Origin: Bacillota bacterium
GTDB lineage: Bacteria; Bacillota; Clostridia; Acetivibrionales; DTU013
NCBI GenBank assembly: GCA_023433505.1
Contig: JAEZCO010000081.1
Coordinates: forward strand, 1-64,000
Direction of reading: 5' to 3'
Length of the DNA: 64,000 nt
Part shown: piece after piece, positions 19,401-28,857 of the stretch
Layout of the letters: every line of letters starts with the position of its first letter
Position numbering within the stretch: position 1 is the first letter of the stretch
Program-made: the position numbers and the translations under genes
Notes under the pieces: generated by a model
Seen by the model: only the letters and a program-made list of their open reading frames with translations
Database searches by the model: none
What the model was told of the DNA's origin: nothing

Positions 19401-21743
19401 TTATTCGGATAAATAGAACATCCGGATGTCTCTGTACAAACCGCCGACTACTCCCTTTGAAGTCCCGAAGTCCTGCGAAAGGAACCGAACGTTCAGCGTA
19501 TCCTTGCCCTCGGTGTACTTTGTTGGAATGGGATAATTTATGTATTCCTCTTGAGTGTCAAAGAGTTTGTCTAAATTTTGTGTTGCTATATTCTTGTACT
19601 CACCGTTTTCAGCCATAATCTGTATTGCAAAAAGTCTTATATGTGCATTTTTAGGATCCGCTTCCGACATATGCAGGGTCTCACTGCCATTGTAATTGCA
19701 CCTTAGCTGCATCTCCTTACTGGGGTTGATTTTCATCGAATAGGAGATCCAACCGTCAATGCCGGTCTCCCGGATAAAGGTGCCCTTTACGCATCGTTTA
19801 GTACTGTTTTGACCAGAGAAATTATGCAGCCTTTCACTTTCATCACTGCTAAAGCCCACAGTATCCGTAATTTCTGCCTCCACAGGGTTGGAGACTACTG
19901 TGAATCCATTGTAGACCTCGTTTCGTACTTCACTGATGGGCATATATACCGTACGTCCCGATGAGGTTTCAGTATAGAATTCACAAGGCACTCCTGTTGA
20001 TTTCAGGGATTTTAATAAATGGTCTTCCGTTCCGGAAAAAACTGAATCGGGAGTTGTAACTGGGACCAATAGATGAGGGCCGTAGTTTACATATACAAAC
20101 TCCGCTCGGTCTAAAAGATGGCTTACCTTTAAAGTGAAAGGAAAGTCAATTTTTATAAAATCGTCATTTTTGAATTCTCTTTCTACGGTTATAAAACCTC
20201 CGGGACATGAAACGTTTGAAGTTATTTCTCCGGTAACCGCCAGCTTAACTTCATCTGCTGCCCATTTGGGTTTTCGAATATTTATTTTCAGCAGTTTCGG
20301 ATAATCTGTTTTTATTGTAAGCTTGATGCTGCCATCCCTGGGGAATTGGGTTCCGCTGATGATTTCCACGCCCTGTTCCTTCCAGCTAAGGACTGCAGGA
20401 ATAAAGTTTGCCACCCATAATTCGTTACCAGTATGAAAAAATGCTCCATATTGAAGTGACGAATAGGCCTCTATCCCGGAACAGTAACAGCACCAAAAAG
20501 AATCGTCCGCTGTCCCGAAGCTCTTTTTAGATGCATGCTTAAGGTTCAAATTGTATAAAAACATACCGGTCCGATGATCTTGCTGGGCTGATACAGCATT
20601 GACAAACCTCTTTTCAAACCCATCCAAATAGTAGGGGTCAAGGGTCCAGGTAAAGGCTTGCTCACTCAGAAGATTCAAGTTGTGAGTACAACAGCTTTCA
20701 CCGGAACTGATGTTTCGATGGATATTTCTCGAAACAGCATGATTATAAATAATTTTGGGGTAATGGAAGAGCTCGGAACCATAGTCAGGATATGCACTGG
20801 CTCCGCTTATTCCGCCGGTAGGAAAAGAATGATCTTCTTCCATCCAGTGAAGAAAATTCAGGGTTCCATCCTTATAGCGTTCATTTCCTGTGGCTTCATA
20901 ATGCTTAGCCATACCCACAACACAAGGTAGCTCGCTGTTTGCATGCTGTTGATGGTACCCCAGCTCGTCCCGGTTATCAATAAGCAGTTGACTGAAACCG
21001 GGCCTGTCGAATATCCTGGCTAAAGCCTCAAATATTTCATCTCCCGTCAACTCATAGAACTCTATAAGTGTCCCGTACATCCCTCCAAACTCTTTAAAAT
21101 ATTGTACCGGATATCGATAGGAATTCAGCATCCTATCAAGATGCCCCCGGTCGAAATTTTTATTTCTTTCGTAGAAATATTTAGCCATTGCCTTTGCCAT
21201 AGATAGAGCCTTATCAATTTCAAAAACCTTGTATGCATGTAAAAGCCCTTTAAAGGTTTTGTGGTGAACGTAGTAGGGAACTCCATCGCTGAAGTTGCCA
21301 TTACTTTTCAGGTCCTCAAGCGCATCTAATTGGGTCGTAGGTATAGCTGCAAGATAACCGAAGCAACCTGGATAGCCCTTCTCTGTCCTGAGGCCGATTG
21401 CATTTTGTACCGCTTCAAGGCTGTCTATCAGATACTGGACCCGGCATTTAATGGATTGCTTAAGCACAGTTTCCTCACAGGATAAGTAGATATTGCCTAA
21501 GGCAGCTATATAGTGGCCCATAAATTCACCTTTGATGTCCGACCACTCGCCTTCCCATCCGCCATAGCCGTTTTCCACTTTCGTATCAAGACCGGCATAT
21601 GCCCTGAAATGATATAATAATCTGTCACAATCCAGTTGAAGCAGGTAGTTAGTATTGAGAACCATCCTGTTATACAAATCCGAGTTTTTTGCAATTTTAG
21701 TATCGGAAAGTGCAAATCTCTTTGCTTTACTTGTTACCTTCAT
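19401..21743 (-). CDS. GH127/GH146-like beta-L-arabinofuranosidase, larger paralogue
   Basis: A 780-residue protein of the same superfamily as its operon partner but distinct in sequence and about 150 residues longer. The zinc and nucleophile positions are present as E349, C351 (GESCCTHN) and C418, C419 (FWCCYCSG), which fits GH146 as well as GH127. About 250 extra C-terminal residues form beta-rich domains of unknown role. No signal peptide is seen, so it acts inside the cell. A GGAG ribosome site precedes ATG. It is transcribed divergently from an AraC regulator across a 163-bp spacer. Having two paralogues suggests hydrolysis of two linkages of the same arabinan fragment. Confidence 0.82.
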   Translation of the reverse strand: MKVTSKAKRFALSDTKIAKNSDLYNRMVLNTNYLLQLDCDRLLYHFRAYAGLDTKVENGYGGWEGEWSDIKGEFMGHYIAALGNIYLSCEETVLKQSIKCRVQYLIDSLEAVQNAIGLRTEKGYPGCFGYLAAIPTTQLDALEDLKSNGNFSDGVPYYVHHKTFKGLLHAYKVFEIDKALSMAKAMAKYFYERNKNFDRGHLDRMLNSYRYPVQYFKEFGGMYGTLIEFYELTGDEIFEALARIFDRPGFSQLLIDNRDELGYHQQHANSELPCVVGMAKHYEATGNERYKDGTLNFLHWMEEDHSFPTGGISGASAYPDYGSELFHYPKIIYNHAVSRNIHRNISSGESCCTHNLNLLSEQAFTWTLDPYYLDGFEKRFVNAVSAQQDHRTGMFLYNLNLKHASKKSFGTADDSFWCCYCSGIEAYSSLQYGAFFHTGNELWVANFIPAVLSWKEQGVEIISGTQFPRDGSIKLTIKTDYPKLLKINIRKPKWAADEVKLAVTGEITSNVSCPGGFITVEREFKNDDFIKIDFPFTLKVSHLLDRAEFVYVNYGPHLLVPVTTPDSVFSGTEDHLLKSLKSTGVPCEFYTETSSGRTVYMPISEVRNEVYNGFTVVSNPVEAEITDTVGFSSDESERLHNFSGQNSTKRCVKGTFIRETGIDGWISYSMKINPSKEMQLRCNYNGSETLHMSEADPKNAHIRLFAIQIMAENGEYKNIATQNLDKLFDTQEEYINYPIPTKYTEGKDTLNVRFLSQDFGTSKGVVGGLYRDIRMFYLSE

Positions 21744-21857
21744 TTTGTCTCCTTTTCCGGCTTTTTTTAATTCTTACAGTAATGATTCCAGAGGTTTGCC
21801 AGGGGATACTTTACCTTTACATCTTCAATGATATATTGTATATTTGGATTATCCTAT

Positions 21858-21884
21858 TGCAAATTTTGTATAGTATTATGCAAA
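21858..21884. promoter_or_regulatory. Candidate AraC operator with two half-sites 21 bp apart
   Basis: TGCAAA occurs at 21858-21863 and again at 21879-21884, in the same orientation and exactly 21 bp (two helical turns) apart. This is the usual spacing of AraC-family tandem half-sites. The spacer separates the divergent arabinofuranosidase operon and the AraC gene. TATTAT at 21874-21879 could be the -10 box of the regulator. Confidence 0.5.
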
Positions 21885-21906
21885 ATAAATATTCCAGGAG
21901 CAAATT

Positions 21907-22689
21907 ATGATTACTCTTTTTACCACTCCGAACATCACAGGAAGTTCTTTTAGACGGTTCAATGAAAATGAAAGACATATAACCCGCATATATCCTGAGT
22001 ATGTATTGATTTTCCTGCTTGACGGCTGCCTTAAATTTGTTGAAGACGGTATTTCTATTGCCTTAAAAGCTAATGAATGGTACATACAGAAACCCAATCT
22101 TCTCCAGGAAGGAACAGAGCCGTCCGATAAGCCCTATTACTACTATGTTCATTTCCAGGTCCCCCAGCTTTTAAACTCAGCGCCCACGGATTACCTGTCC
22201 ATTTCTAACCGCGGCGTATTTAATCCCATCGTCTGCATGGAAAACTTTAAAAGTCTGGAAAAGTATAGGTCTCTGTCTAATTTGTATAAACTGGATTTCC
22301 AGATTGAGTTTCTGAAACTGTTCAGGCATATTATCCATTCGGATGATACGTTACAGGACCCTGAAGTTATACTGGCCAACAAGGTTTTCAACTTTGTTGA
22401 AAACCATTTTACCCGCAGTCAGATTCCAGACATGCTTGAGGAAACCTTTCACTTTTCCTATCCTTATCTTTGCAAACTTACGAAAAAATACAGAAAAGTA
22501 ACTCCGGTACAATACATGCATGAACTGAGGATAACGAAGGCCAAGCAGCTGCTGAACTCTACCGACCTAATCGTAGAGAACATAGCACAGTCGGTTGGTT
22601 TCAGTGAATTATCCATATTTTTTAAATTGTTTAAAAAGCACACAGGGAATGCTCCAAATGCATGGAGGAGAAAAAGCCGGGGGATATGA
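21907..22689 (+). CDS. AraC-family transcriptional regulator
   Basis: 260 residues. An N-terminal cupin-like ligand-binding region (LIFLLDGCLKFVEDG near residues 33-50) precedes a C-terminal double helix-turn-helix with the signature ITKAKQLLNSTDLIVENIAQ. CCAGGAGC gives a good ribosome site. It is divergent from the two beta-L-arabinofuranosidase genes and is most likely their activator, responding to an arabinose-type sugar. This is inferred from position only. Confidence 0.85.
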   Translation: MITLFTTPNITGSSFRRFNENERHITRIYPEYVLIFLLDGCLKFVEDGISIALKANEWYIQKPNLLQEGTEPSDKPYYYYVHFQVPQLLNSAPTDYLSISNRGVFNPIVCMENFKSLEKYRSLSNLYKLDFQIEFLKLFRHIIHSDDTLQDPEVILANKVFNFVENHFTRSQIPDMLEETFHFSYPYLCKLTKKYRKVTPVQYMHELRITKAKQLLNSTDLIVENIAQSVGFSELSIFFKLFKKHTGNAPNAWRRKSRGI

Positions 22690-22709
22690 ATTTTACGAGG
22701 TAGGAATGA

Positions 22710-24389
22710 ATGCTGAAGACTTTAGTTGTAGAAGACGAAATCCGCCAGAGAAGGGTATTAGTGAGTATATTACGGGAGTTGAGGCCGGAGTATGAAGTAT
22801 ATGAGGCATCCAACGGAGAAGAGGCACTGGACTTAATCTGCAAATTTGATCTGGATATCATATTCACGGATATCAGAATGCCGAAAATGGATGGTTTTGA
22901 GTTAGTCGCAAGGCTGGTGGGCAAAAAAAAGATCAGGGTAATAATTATAAGCGCCTATGGTACTTTTGAATACGCTAAAAAGGCATTAGGCCAGGGCGTA
23001 CTTGACTTTTTGTTAAAACCGTTTGACAATGAGGCCATCGAAAATGTATTAATGAAAGTAGAGAAGGACATCGAAGAAGAGAAGCATGAAATAGTTGAAA
23101 AAAACCATCTTATAACGACGATTGACAGCTCGTTGCCTGTGTATGTAAATTATATCATGAATAACTGGATAAGGGGTATTGCAACGGAGAAAGAGCTGGT
23201 GAAAATCCGGGAAATTGTTAAAGGAAAAGGAAAGGGACTAAGTATTGTAATTGAAATCCATGAGGACCCGGTTACAATGCAAAATGAGTATTTGCAATTG
23301 GATAGAGAGACAAAAATCACATTGATGAGGGTAATTGAAGAGGAATATTCAAAATATGGAGAAGTAACGTCTTTGATTTTAGATCAGAAAGACGATTTAA
23401 TAGCTCATATAGTCGCTGTGAATGGAGATATGGATTTGGTCCGTAAGGGAATGCTTCAGTGTTCTTATGAACTGGTGTCAAAAATTAAGGCCTGTTATGC
23501 TATTGATATTTTTATCGGATTAAGCGGTAATTGTGACGATATTTTCAATGATATCCGTGAGACACTCAAGGCCGCAGAAAAAGCTTTGGCACTTAAATAT
23601 TGCATAGACTGCGGGAATGTATTTGACTACTCTCTGCTGGATAAACAAAAACAAAGTATGCCTTTGAAAACACTAAGAGGTTTACCGGAGAAGGAAAAAC
23701 TGCTCAATGAAGCGGTAATGTCTTTAAACATTCCGGAAGCGGCCCGGCTATTTGAAGAAATATTGGCAGAGATAGCAGGACTGTGTTATTCGAAACCCGA
23801 ATATCTTCCTGAAAGGACCGGTGAAGCTTTCGTAAAGCTCCTGGCAAATTTACGGGAAACCATAGGGAATGAGGAAGCGATTAAGCTTACCAATCAAATA
23901 AAAGAAGAGTTTAGGCCTGATGAATGCTGGAGCAATAAAAAAATACGGGAAAAAGGGTCAAAAACAATAGAAGATATCGTCAGAACGATTGAAGACAGGA
24001 GGAACAACGCCAATGTGATACTGATAAAAGATTGTATAAACTATATGAATAAACATTTTAGCGAAAAAATAACGATGGAATCTGTCGCGCATCTTTTCCA
24101 TTTTAATCCTTCCTATTTCAGTGTCTTTTTTAAGAAATGTACAGGAAAAAATTTTATGGATTACTTGACGGCTATCCGGATAAATACTGCCAAAGAGCTG
24201 CTAACAAATACAGATAAAAAGATTTATGAGATTGCAAATGGTGTTGGCTACGGGGATGAGAAATATTTTACAAAAATCTTCAGGAAATACATTGGACTGA
24301 CTCCGGGAGAATTCAGAAAAACGAATATGAACTTTGGGAGTGTTGCAAATGACCGGTTTGATCGCAGGGGTAAAAAGCCGATACTATAG
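22710..24389 (+). CDS. YesN-like response regulator with AraC output domain
   Basis: 559 residues. The N-terminal receiver domain has the acidic pocket E8/D9, phospho-acceptor D54 (FTDIRMPKMDG) and K103 in LLKPF. A middle region of about 300 residues is followed by an AraC-type double helix-turn-helix (from about residue 450, NFMDYLTAIRINTAKELL). It starts 20 bp after the preceding AraC gene, so the two may be co-transcribed. It overlaps the start of its partner kinase. It probably activates the importer genes at 26.3-31.1 kb. Confidence 0.92.
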   Translation: MLKTLVVEDEIRQRRVLVSILRELRPEYEVYEASNGEEALDLICKFDLDIIFTDIRMPKMDGFELVARLVGKKKIRVIIISAYGTFEYAKKALGQGVLDFLLKPFDNEAIENVLMKVEKDIEEEKHEIVEKNHLITTIDSSLPVYVNYIMNNWIRGIATEKELVKIREIVKGKGKGLSIVIEIHEDPVTMQNEYLQLDRETKITLMRVIEEEYSKYGEVTSLILDQKDDLIAHIVAVNGDMDLVRKGMLQCSYELVSKIKACYAIDIFIGLSGNCDDIFNDIRETLKAAEKALALKYCIDCGNVFDYSLLDKQKQSMPLKTLRGLPEKEKLLNEAVMSLNIPEAARLFEEILAEIAGLCYSKPEYLPERTGEAFVKLLANLRETIGNEEAIKLTNQIKEEFRPDECWSNKKIREKGSKTIEDIVRTIEDRRNNANVILIKDCINYMNKHFSEKITMESVAHLFHFNPSYFSVFFKKCTGKNFMDYLTAIRINTAKELLTNTDKKIYEIANGVGYGDEKYFTKIFRKYIGLTPGEFRKTNMNFGSVANDRFDRRGKKPIL

Positions 24390-26154
24390 GGTAAACTACA
24401 GGACAAAGCTATTTCTTGCCTTTTTAACGTTTATTATTGTGCCTATAGCCATTCTAAGCATATATTATTATTTTCTGAGCTCTACTGTGGTATCGGAAAT
24501 TTCAAGTAAATATTTATTTGAAATTGTTAAAAGGAACAACAACGTCATGGATGAAAAAATGAAAAAGATAGAGGAGAGCAGTACCGCCATCATGGGAGAT
24601 AGGGAGCTGTTCAATATTTTCAGTACAATGGATATGAGTGACGATTATTCGATAATTTCCGCCAATCGGGAGATAACCGAAATAATTTCAAAATACTTCC
24701 CCAATCAGGAAGAGCTTACCGTATCCATTATAACCAAGCGTTATTTGTTTGGGGAGAGCCAGTTGTTTGATTACAACCTCTATGATTCCTATATATACCG
24801 GGAAGCAAGGAAAAGCAACGGAAGTCTGATATGGATTCCGACTTATAAAATCAGTGATATTCTCAAGGATTCTCCTTCAAAACAACTGGATGAATATTAT
24901 GGGAAAATCTTTTCTTGTATCAAGATGATGAATCTGTTTTACGTGGATAACGGAGAAGTAAAAAAATTCAAAGGGACGATAAACCCTGCTTTGATTATAA
25001 GCTTTAGGGAGGATATGTATACAAATAATTTTTACAATAGCTTGCCTGCGGAGGGAATAGATTATTATGTGGTTAGTCCTGACAACAGGATAGTTTCGAG
25101 TAGTACAGGGGATAGTGGCAAACCCAAAGTAAACCTTGGACAGATACAGAACGTAATTAAAGGGGACAGTGGAATAAGAAATATTAGGACAGGAGGGACC
25201 CAAAATATTATCTGCTATGACAAATCACAAATTACGGGCTGGACATCGGTGGTTATAATCAATAAGGACCAGCTTGTCAGTAAAATTGTCAAAAATATAA
25301 TAAAGATGATTGTATATATATCAATTCCGCTGATTATTATTGCTCTTATCATGGGGTATTTGTTTTCCATGCAGATTGCAAAACCCATCCGGAAAATTAT
25401 TGCAGCAATTAAAAAAACCGGATCGGGGAACTTTCAATACAAACTTTCAACGGTAGGCTTTTGGGAATTTGATAATTTAATCGATCGATATAACAGTATG
25501 AATGACAGGATATCGGAATTAATTACAGAAAACTATACGAGGAAAATTTGTCAAAAGGAAGCTGAAATCAAGGTTTTAAACCTTCAATTAAATCCGCATT
25601 TCCTTTATAATACTTTGAGCCTGATTAACTGCATCGCTTTAGAGAACAAACAGGCGGAGGTCAGCCAGTTAATTGTATCGCTATCCAAAATGCTGTATTA
25701 TACCGCTCAAAACGACCAGGAAATGGGAAGCGTCATTGATGAAATAAATTGGCTTAAGAACTATATTTTTATTATGTCAAAAAGATATATGGGGAAAATA
25801 TTATTCCATTGCGATATTGACCCTGCACTCTGTTCTACCCAGGCTCCTAGGCTTTTTCTGCAGCCTTTTGTAGAGAATGTGTTCAAGCATGGGTATGATG
25901 ATCTAAAGGAAGTGATGGAAATTAAAATAAAAGGATGGACAAAGAAAGGAAAAAGATTTTTTTGGATTAAAGATAACGGCAAGGGAATGAGCGAAGTAAG
26001 GCTTGGGGAGATTTTTAACCCCGAAAATACCGCTTCATTAGGGATAAAAAATGTGGATAAAAGGATCAAGCTGATCTATGGAGAAGAGTATGGAGTACGC
26101 ATAAGAAGCAAAGAAAAAATGGGGACCCGTGTAATGATTACAATTCCTCTATAG
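24349..26154 (+). CDS. YesM-like sensor histidine kinase
   Basis: 601 residues from ATG 24349. GGGAG lies eight bases upstream, which makes it a better start than the TTG at 24334. It has a first membrane helix at about 19-45, a Cache-like extracytoplasmic sensor, a second helix near 320-345 and a HAMP region. The His_kinase domain has the phospho-accepting H417 in NPHFLYNTL, and the ATPase domain has DNGKGM. The gene overlaps the response regulator by 41 bp, implying coupled translation. Kinases of this class sense extracellular oligosaccharides, often with a binding protein. Confidence 0.92.
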   Translation: MTGLIAGVKSRYYRVNYRTKLFLAFLTFIIVPIAILSIYYYFLSSTVVSEISSKYLFEIVKRNNNVMDEKMKKIEESSTAIMGDRELFNIFSTMDMSDDYSIISANREITEIISKYFPNQEELTVSIITKRYLFGESQLFDYNLYDSYIYREARKSNGSLIWIPTYKISDILKDSPSKQLDEYYGKIFSCIKMMNLFYVDNGEVKKFKGTINPALIISFREDMYTNNFYNSLPAEGIDYYVVSPDNRIVSSSTGDSGKPKVNLGQIQNVIKGDSGIRNIRTGGTQNIICYDKSQITGWTSVVIINKDQLVSKIVKNIIKMIVYISIPLIIIALIMGYLFSMQIAKPIRKIIAAIKKTGSGNFQYKLSTVGFWEFDNLIDRYNSMNDRISELITENYTRKICQKEAEIKVLNLQLNPHFLYNTLSLINCIALENKQAEVSQLIVSLSKMLYYTAQNDQEMGSVIDEINWLKNYIFIMSKRYMGKILFHCDIDPALCSTQAPRLFLQPFVENVFKHGYDDLKEVMEIKIKGWTKKGKRFFWIKDNGKGMSEVRLGEIFNPENTASLGIKNVDKRIKLIYGEEYGVRIRSKEKMGTRVMITIPL

Positions 26155-26205
26155 AGCGATGTGTTTTGCGAATTATTTTTAATTAAACAAAAACTGTCTA
26201 CCTAA

Positions 26206-26250
26206 AACAATTTTTATACAATTGTTATACTTCTTTTATTTTACTATCAT
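26206..26250 (+). promoter_or_regulatory. Promoter with adjacent inverted repeat before the first binding-protein gene
   Basis: TTGTTA (26222-26227) and TATCAT (26245-26250) are 17 bp apart. An inverted repeat, AACAATT (26206-26212) with AATTGTT (26220-26226), overlaps the -35 box and could be a regulator site. Confidence 0.5.
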
Positions 26251-26308
26251 TGAAGGGTAAACAGCTGATAAACACTTTTGCCGGTAAGCAAAAAAGGAGG
26301 CTTTATTT

Positions 26309-27709
26309 TTGCAAAAGAATAATTTGAAGAGAGTATTGTGTAGCTTTCCCGTCCTGATCATCCTTTTTAGTGTTTTAGCTGCTTGCGGTCAGAATGCCAC
26401 GGATCAGACAAAGACCGGGCAAGCTGAAGTCAAAACTCAGGAGTTAAATGAAAGTGCTGTTCTTCGTTTCTCATTTTGGGGAGATCCGTATGAAAAGAAG
26501 GCTGTAACAGACGCCTTGTCCGCTTTTACAAAAAAAACCGGTATTAAAGTAAATCCTGTGCATATACCTGCCGATTATGAAACAAAGCTTACGGCCATGC
26601 TTGCGTCAAATGACCCTCCGGATGCAGGATACCTTGCTGCACCCAAAGCGTATACCTGGTTTGGCGAAGGTGAACTAACGAATATGAATGACTTTTTTAA
26701 AAAAGACACCGATATGAAACCTGAGGATTTCATACAAGCCTCCATGTTCTATTATGATGAAAACAGCATAATCGGCTTAAGCCCGGCAATTGAAACGTAT
26801 GCCATATTCTATAACAAGGATATCTTTGATCAGGCAGGGCTTCAAAGGCCGCCGACAAAAGAAAAAGAAGCATGGACCTGGGAGAAGTTTCTTGAAACTG
26901 CAAAAAAGCTAACAGTAGATAAGAAGGGTAAAAATGCTACAGAGCGGGACTTTGATCCGAAGAGCATCAAACAGTACGGTTTTTATATGAACCTGTGGTT
27001 CGGGTCATTGGAAGCTCTTCTTGCAAGAAATGATGCAGAATATGTTATTAACAGGGGTACGGAATTTGGTCTTGACAAACCTGACGCATTCGGGCTGCTG
27101 CAGAATATATCAGATTTAATGAACAAACATCATGTAATGCCGTCAATGGTTGCACAAAAGAGTTTACCGGCAGCTGCTGTGTCGTTGCAAACAAGGAAGT
27201 ATGCAATGACTATTGATGGACAATGGGCCTTAAACGGTTTCGCACGGATAGACGGTCTTAACTTTGGGATTGGCGTACTTCCGAAATTCAAGAACAACAA
27301 TAGTGTTACAGGAAATTCCGCCAATGTTTTATTTAAAAAGTCGAAGCATCCGAAGGAAGCCTGGGCACTATTAAAATATATGGCGGACCCTTCGAGCGCG
27401 ATTACCATGTATCAGGGAGGCTTATGGATGCCAACCTTGAAATCGTGGTACAGCAGCCCGGCAAAGGTTTCTCAGTGGGCAGAAAACAATAAGGCCCATC
27501 CTGCGGAGTATAAGGATGTTTTCTTCAATTCAATTATAAACTCGGATAAAACTATCGGCGAGCTTTACATAAAAAATTTCGGAGAAATAAATGGGAAAAT
27601 AAGTACTGCCCTGGATGGAGTCTGGACCGGAAAGAAAACAGCAGAGCAGGCGATGAAGGAATTAGAACCTTCAGTCTCTCCTCTTTGTAAAGGGGTTTAC
27701 GGTAAATAG
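26309..27709 (+). CDS. Family 1 extracellular solute-binding lipoprotein (first of two)
   Basis: 466 residues starting at TTG, chosen because AAAAAAGGAGG lies just upstream. The lipobox LAAC puts the lipidated cysteine at residue 26. The mature part reads like a maltose-binding-type protein (LRFSFWGDPYEKKAVTDALSAF, then TYAIFYNKDIFDQAGL). It has its own promoter and is separated by 254 bp from the permease genes that follow. It may deliver a different sugar to the same permeases, or act as a sensor partner for the kinase upstream. Confidence 0.87.
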   Translation: MQKNNLKRVLCSFPVLIILFSVLAACGQNATDQTKTGQAEVKTQELNESAVLRFSFWGDPYEKKAVTDALSAFTKKTGIKVNPVHIPADYETKLTAMLASNDPPDAGYLAAPKAYTWFGEGELTNMNDFFKKDTDMKPEDFIQASMFYYDENSIIGLSPAIETYAIFYNKDIFDQAGLQRPPTKEKEAWTWEKFLETAKKLTVDKKGKNATERDFDPKSIKQYGFYMNLWFGSLEALLARNDAEYVINRGTEFGLDKPDAFGLLQNISDLMNKHHVMPSMVAQKSLPAAAVSLQTRKYAMTIDGQWALNGFARIDGLNFGIGVLPKFKNNNSVTGNSANVLFKKSKHPKEAWALLKYMADPSSAITMYQGGLWMPTLKSWYSSPAKVSQWAENNKAHPAEYKDVFFNSIINSDKTIGELYIKNFGEINGKISTALDGVWTGKKTAEQAMKELEPSVSPLCKGVYGK

Positions 27710-27827
27710 AATAGAAGGGTAATGTTACAGGCTGTATTATCATTTAAAGAGATGCTAATTATTCAATAGCATTTAGTTTCAAGACTTCTGGTTATACATC
27801 AAGAAAATTATTAAATCGGAAAATTGT

Positions 27828-27879
27828 GAATATATTCGAAATATTGTTAATATTTTTCATAATTTTGCAGTGCTATAAT
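27828..27879 (+). promoter_or_regulatory. Operator-like palindromes and -10 box before the permease pair
   Basis: A perfect 10-bp palindrome GAATATATTC (27828-27837) is followed by AAATATT-GTT-AATATTT (27839-27855). A perfect TATAAT lies at 27874-27879. No good -35 box accompanies it, which fits an activator-dependent promoter. Confidence 0.5.
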
Positions 27880-27963
27880 CTAATCAAGAAACACACGTAA
27901 ACCACAGGTTCAAACTACACTTTACCTATACTTTACTAGGTTGAAACAGGAGAAAGAGTATAC

Positions 27964-28857
27964 ATGGCCAACAAAGAAGTCAAAGTTTATAAAACCGAAA
28001 AACTAATACCCTATCTGTTTGTAGCCCCTCAAATCCTTGGATTTATACTGTTTATGGTAATTCCCATAGTCTATTTGCTATATTTATGCTTTAATGATTG
28101 GAACTTCACATCAGCGCCAAAATACACAGGATTGGACAATTTTAAATTCGTATTGTCCGACCCGATTTTTATCAAGTCGATTGCAAATACTTTTGTCCTT
28201 TCTGTTTCTGTAGTTCCGCTGACCTTGATAATATCACTGTGTCTTGCATTACTGTGCAATAAAAGAATGGCGGGCCTGGGTTTTTATAAGAGCGCATTTT
28301 TTCTTCCTATGGTTACATCTACCGTATCCATCGCCATGGTGTTTTACTGGATATATGCGCCTGACGTGGGCTTGATGCATTTCTTGTTAAGCTTTTTCAA
28401 AATCCAGAATCCTAACTGGTTTACCGAGACTTTTTGGGCAAGAATGGCTGTAACCATTATGGTCTCCTGGCTTCAAACCGGGTATTATTTCGTGATATTT
28501 GTTTCCGGGCTTAAAGCTATATCTTCTTCATATTATGAAGCGGCGGAAATCGATGGCGCCAATTCGTTCCAAAAGTTCCGGAAGATTACCTGGCCTATGC
28601 TGTCGCCTGTTACCTTCTTTGCTACGGTGACACTGCTTATCTATTCTATTAATGTATTTAACGAGCCCTTCATCCTGACAGGCGGAGGGCCGGATTTCAT
28701 GACCTATACCCTCAGCATGTATGTTTACCATTATGCGTTCCAAAGTTTTAAATACGGCCCTGCAGCTGTAGCGAGCACAGTACTCTTTATAATATTGGCA
28801 GCTGTAACGTTAATACAATTTGGGCTGCAAAGAAAGCTGGTGAACTATGATGCATAA
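27964..28857 (+). CDS. CUT1 sugar ABC transporter permease, MalF/UgpA type
   Basis: A 297-residue membrane protein with six predicted helices, the first near residues 15-40 (YLFVAPQILGFILFMVIPIVY). The EAA loop is at about residue 193 (EAAEIDGANSFQKFRKITWPM). AGGAGAAAG gives the ribosome site. The last 11 bp overlap the second permease, a mark of coupled translation. It is more like the UgpA/LacF branch than the Lpl branch at 3.1 kb, so the window carries two unrelated importers. Confidence 0.92.
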   Translation: MANKEVKVYKTEKLIPYLFVAPQILGFILFMVIPIVYLLYLCFNDWNFTSAPKYTGLDNFKFVLSDPIFIKSIANTFVLSVSVVPLTLIISLCLALLCNKRMAGLGFYKSAFFLPMVTSTVSIAMVFYWIYAPDVGLMHFLLSFFKIQNPNWFTETFWARMAVTIMVSWLQTGYYFVIFVSGLKAISSSYYEAAEIDGANSFQKFRKITWPMLSPVTFFATVTLLIYSINVFNEPFILTGGGPDFMTYTLSMYVYHYAFQSFKYGPAAVASTVLFIILAAVTLIQFGLQRKLVNYDA

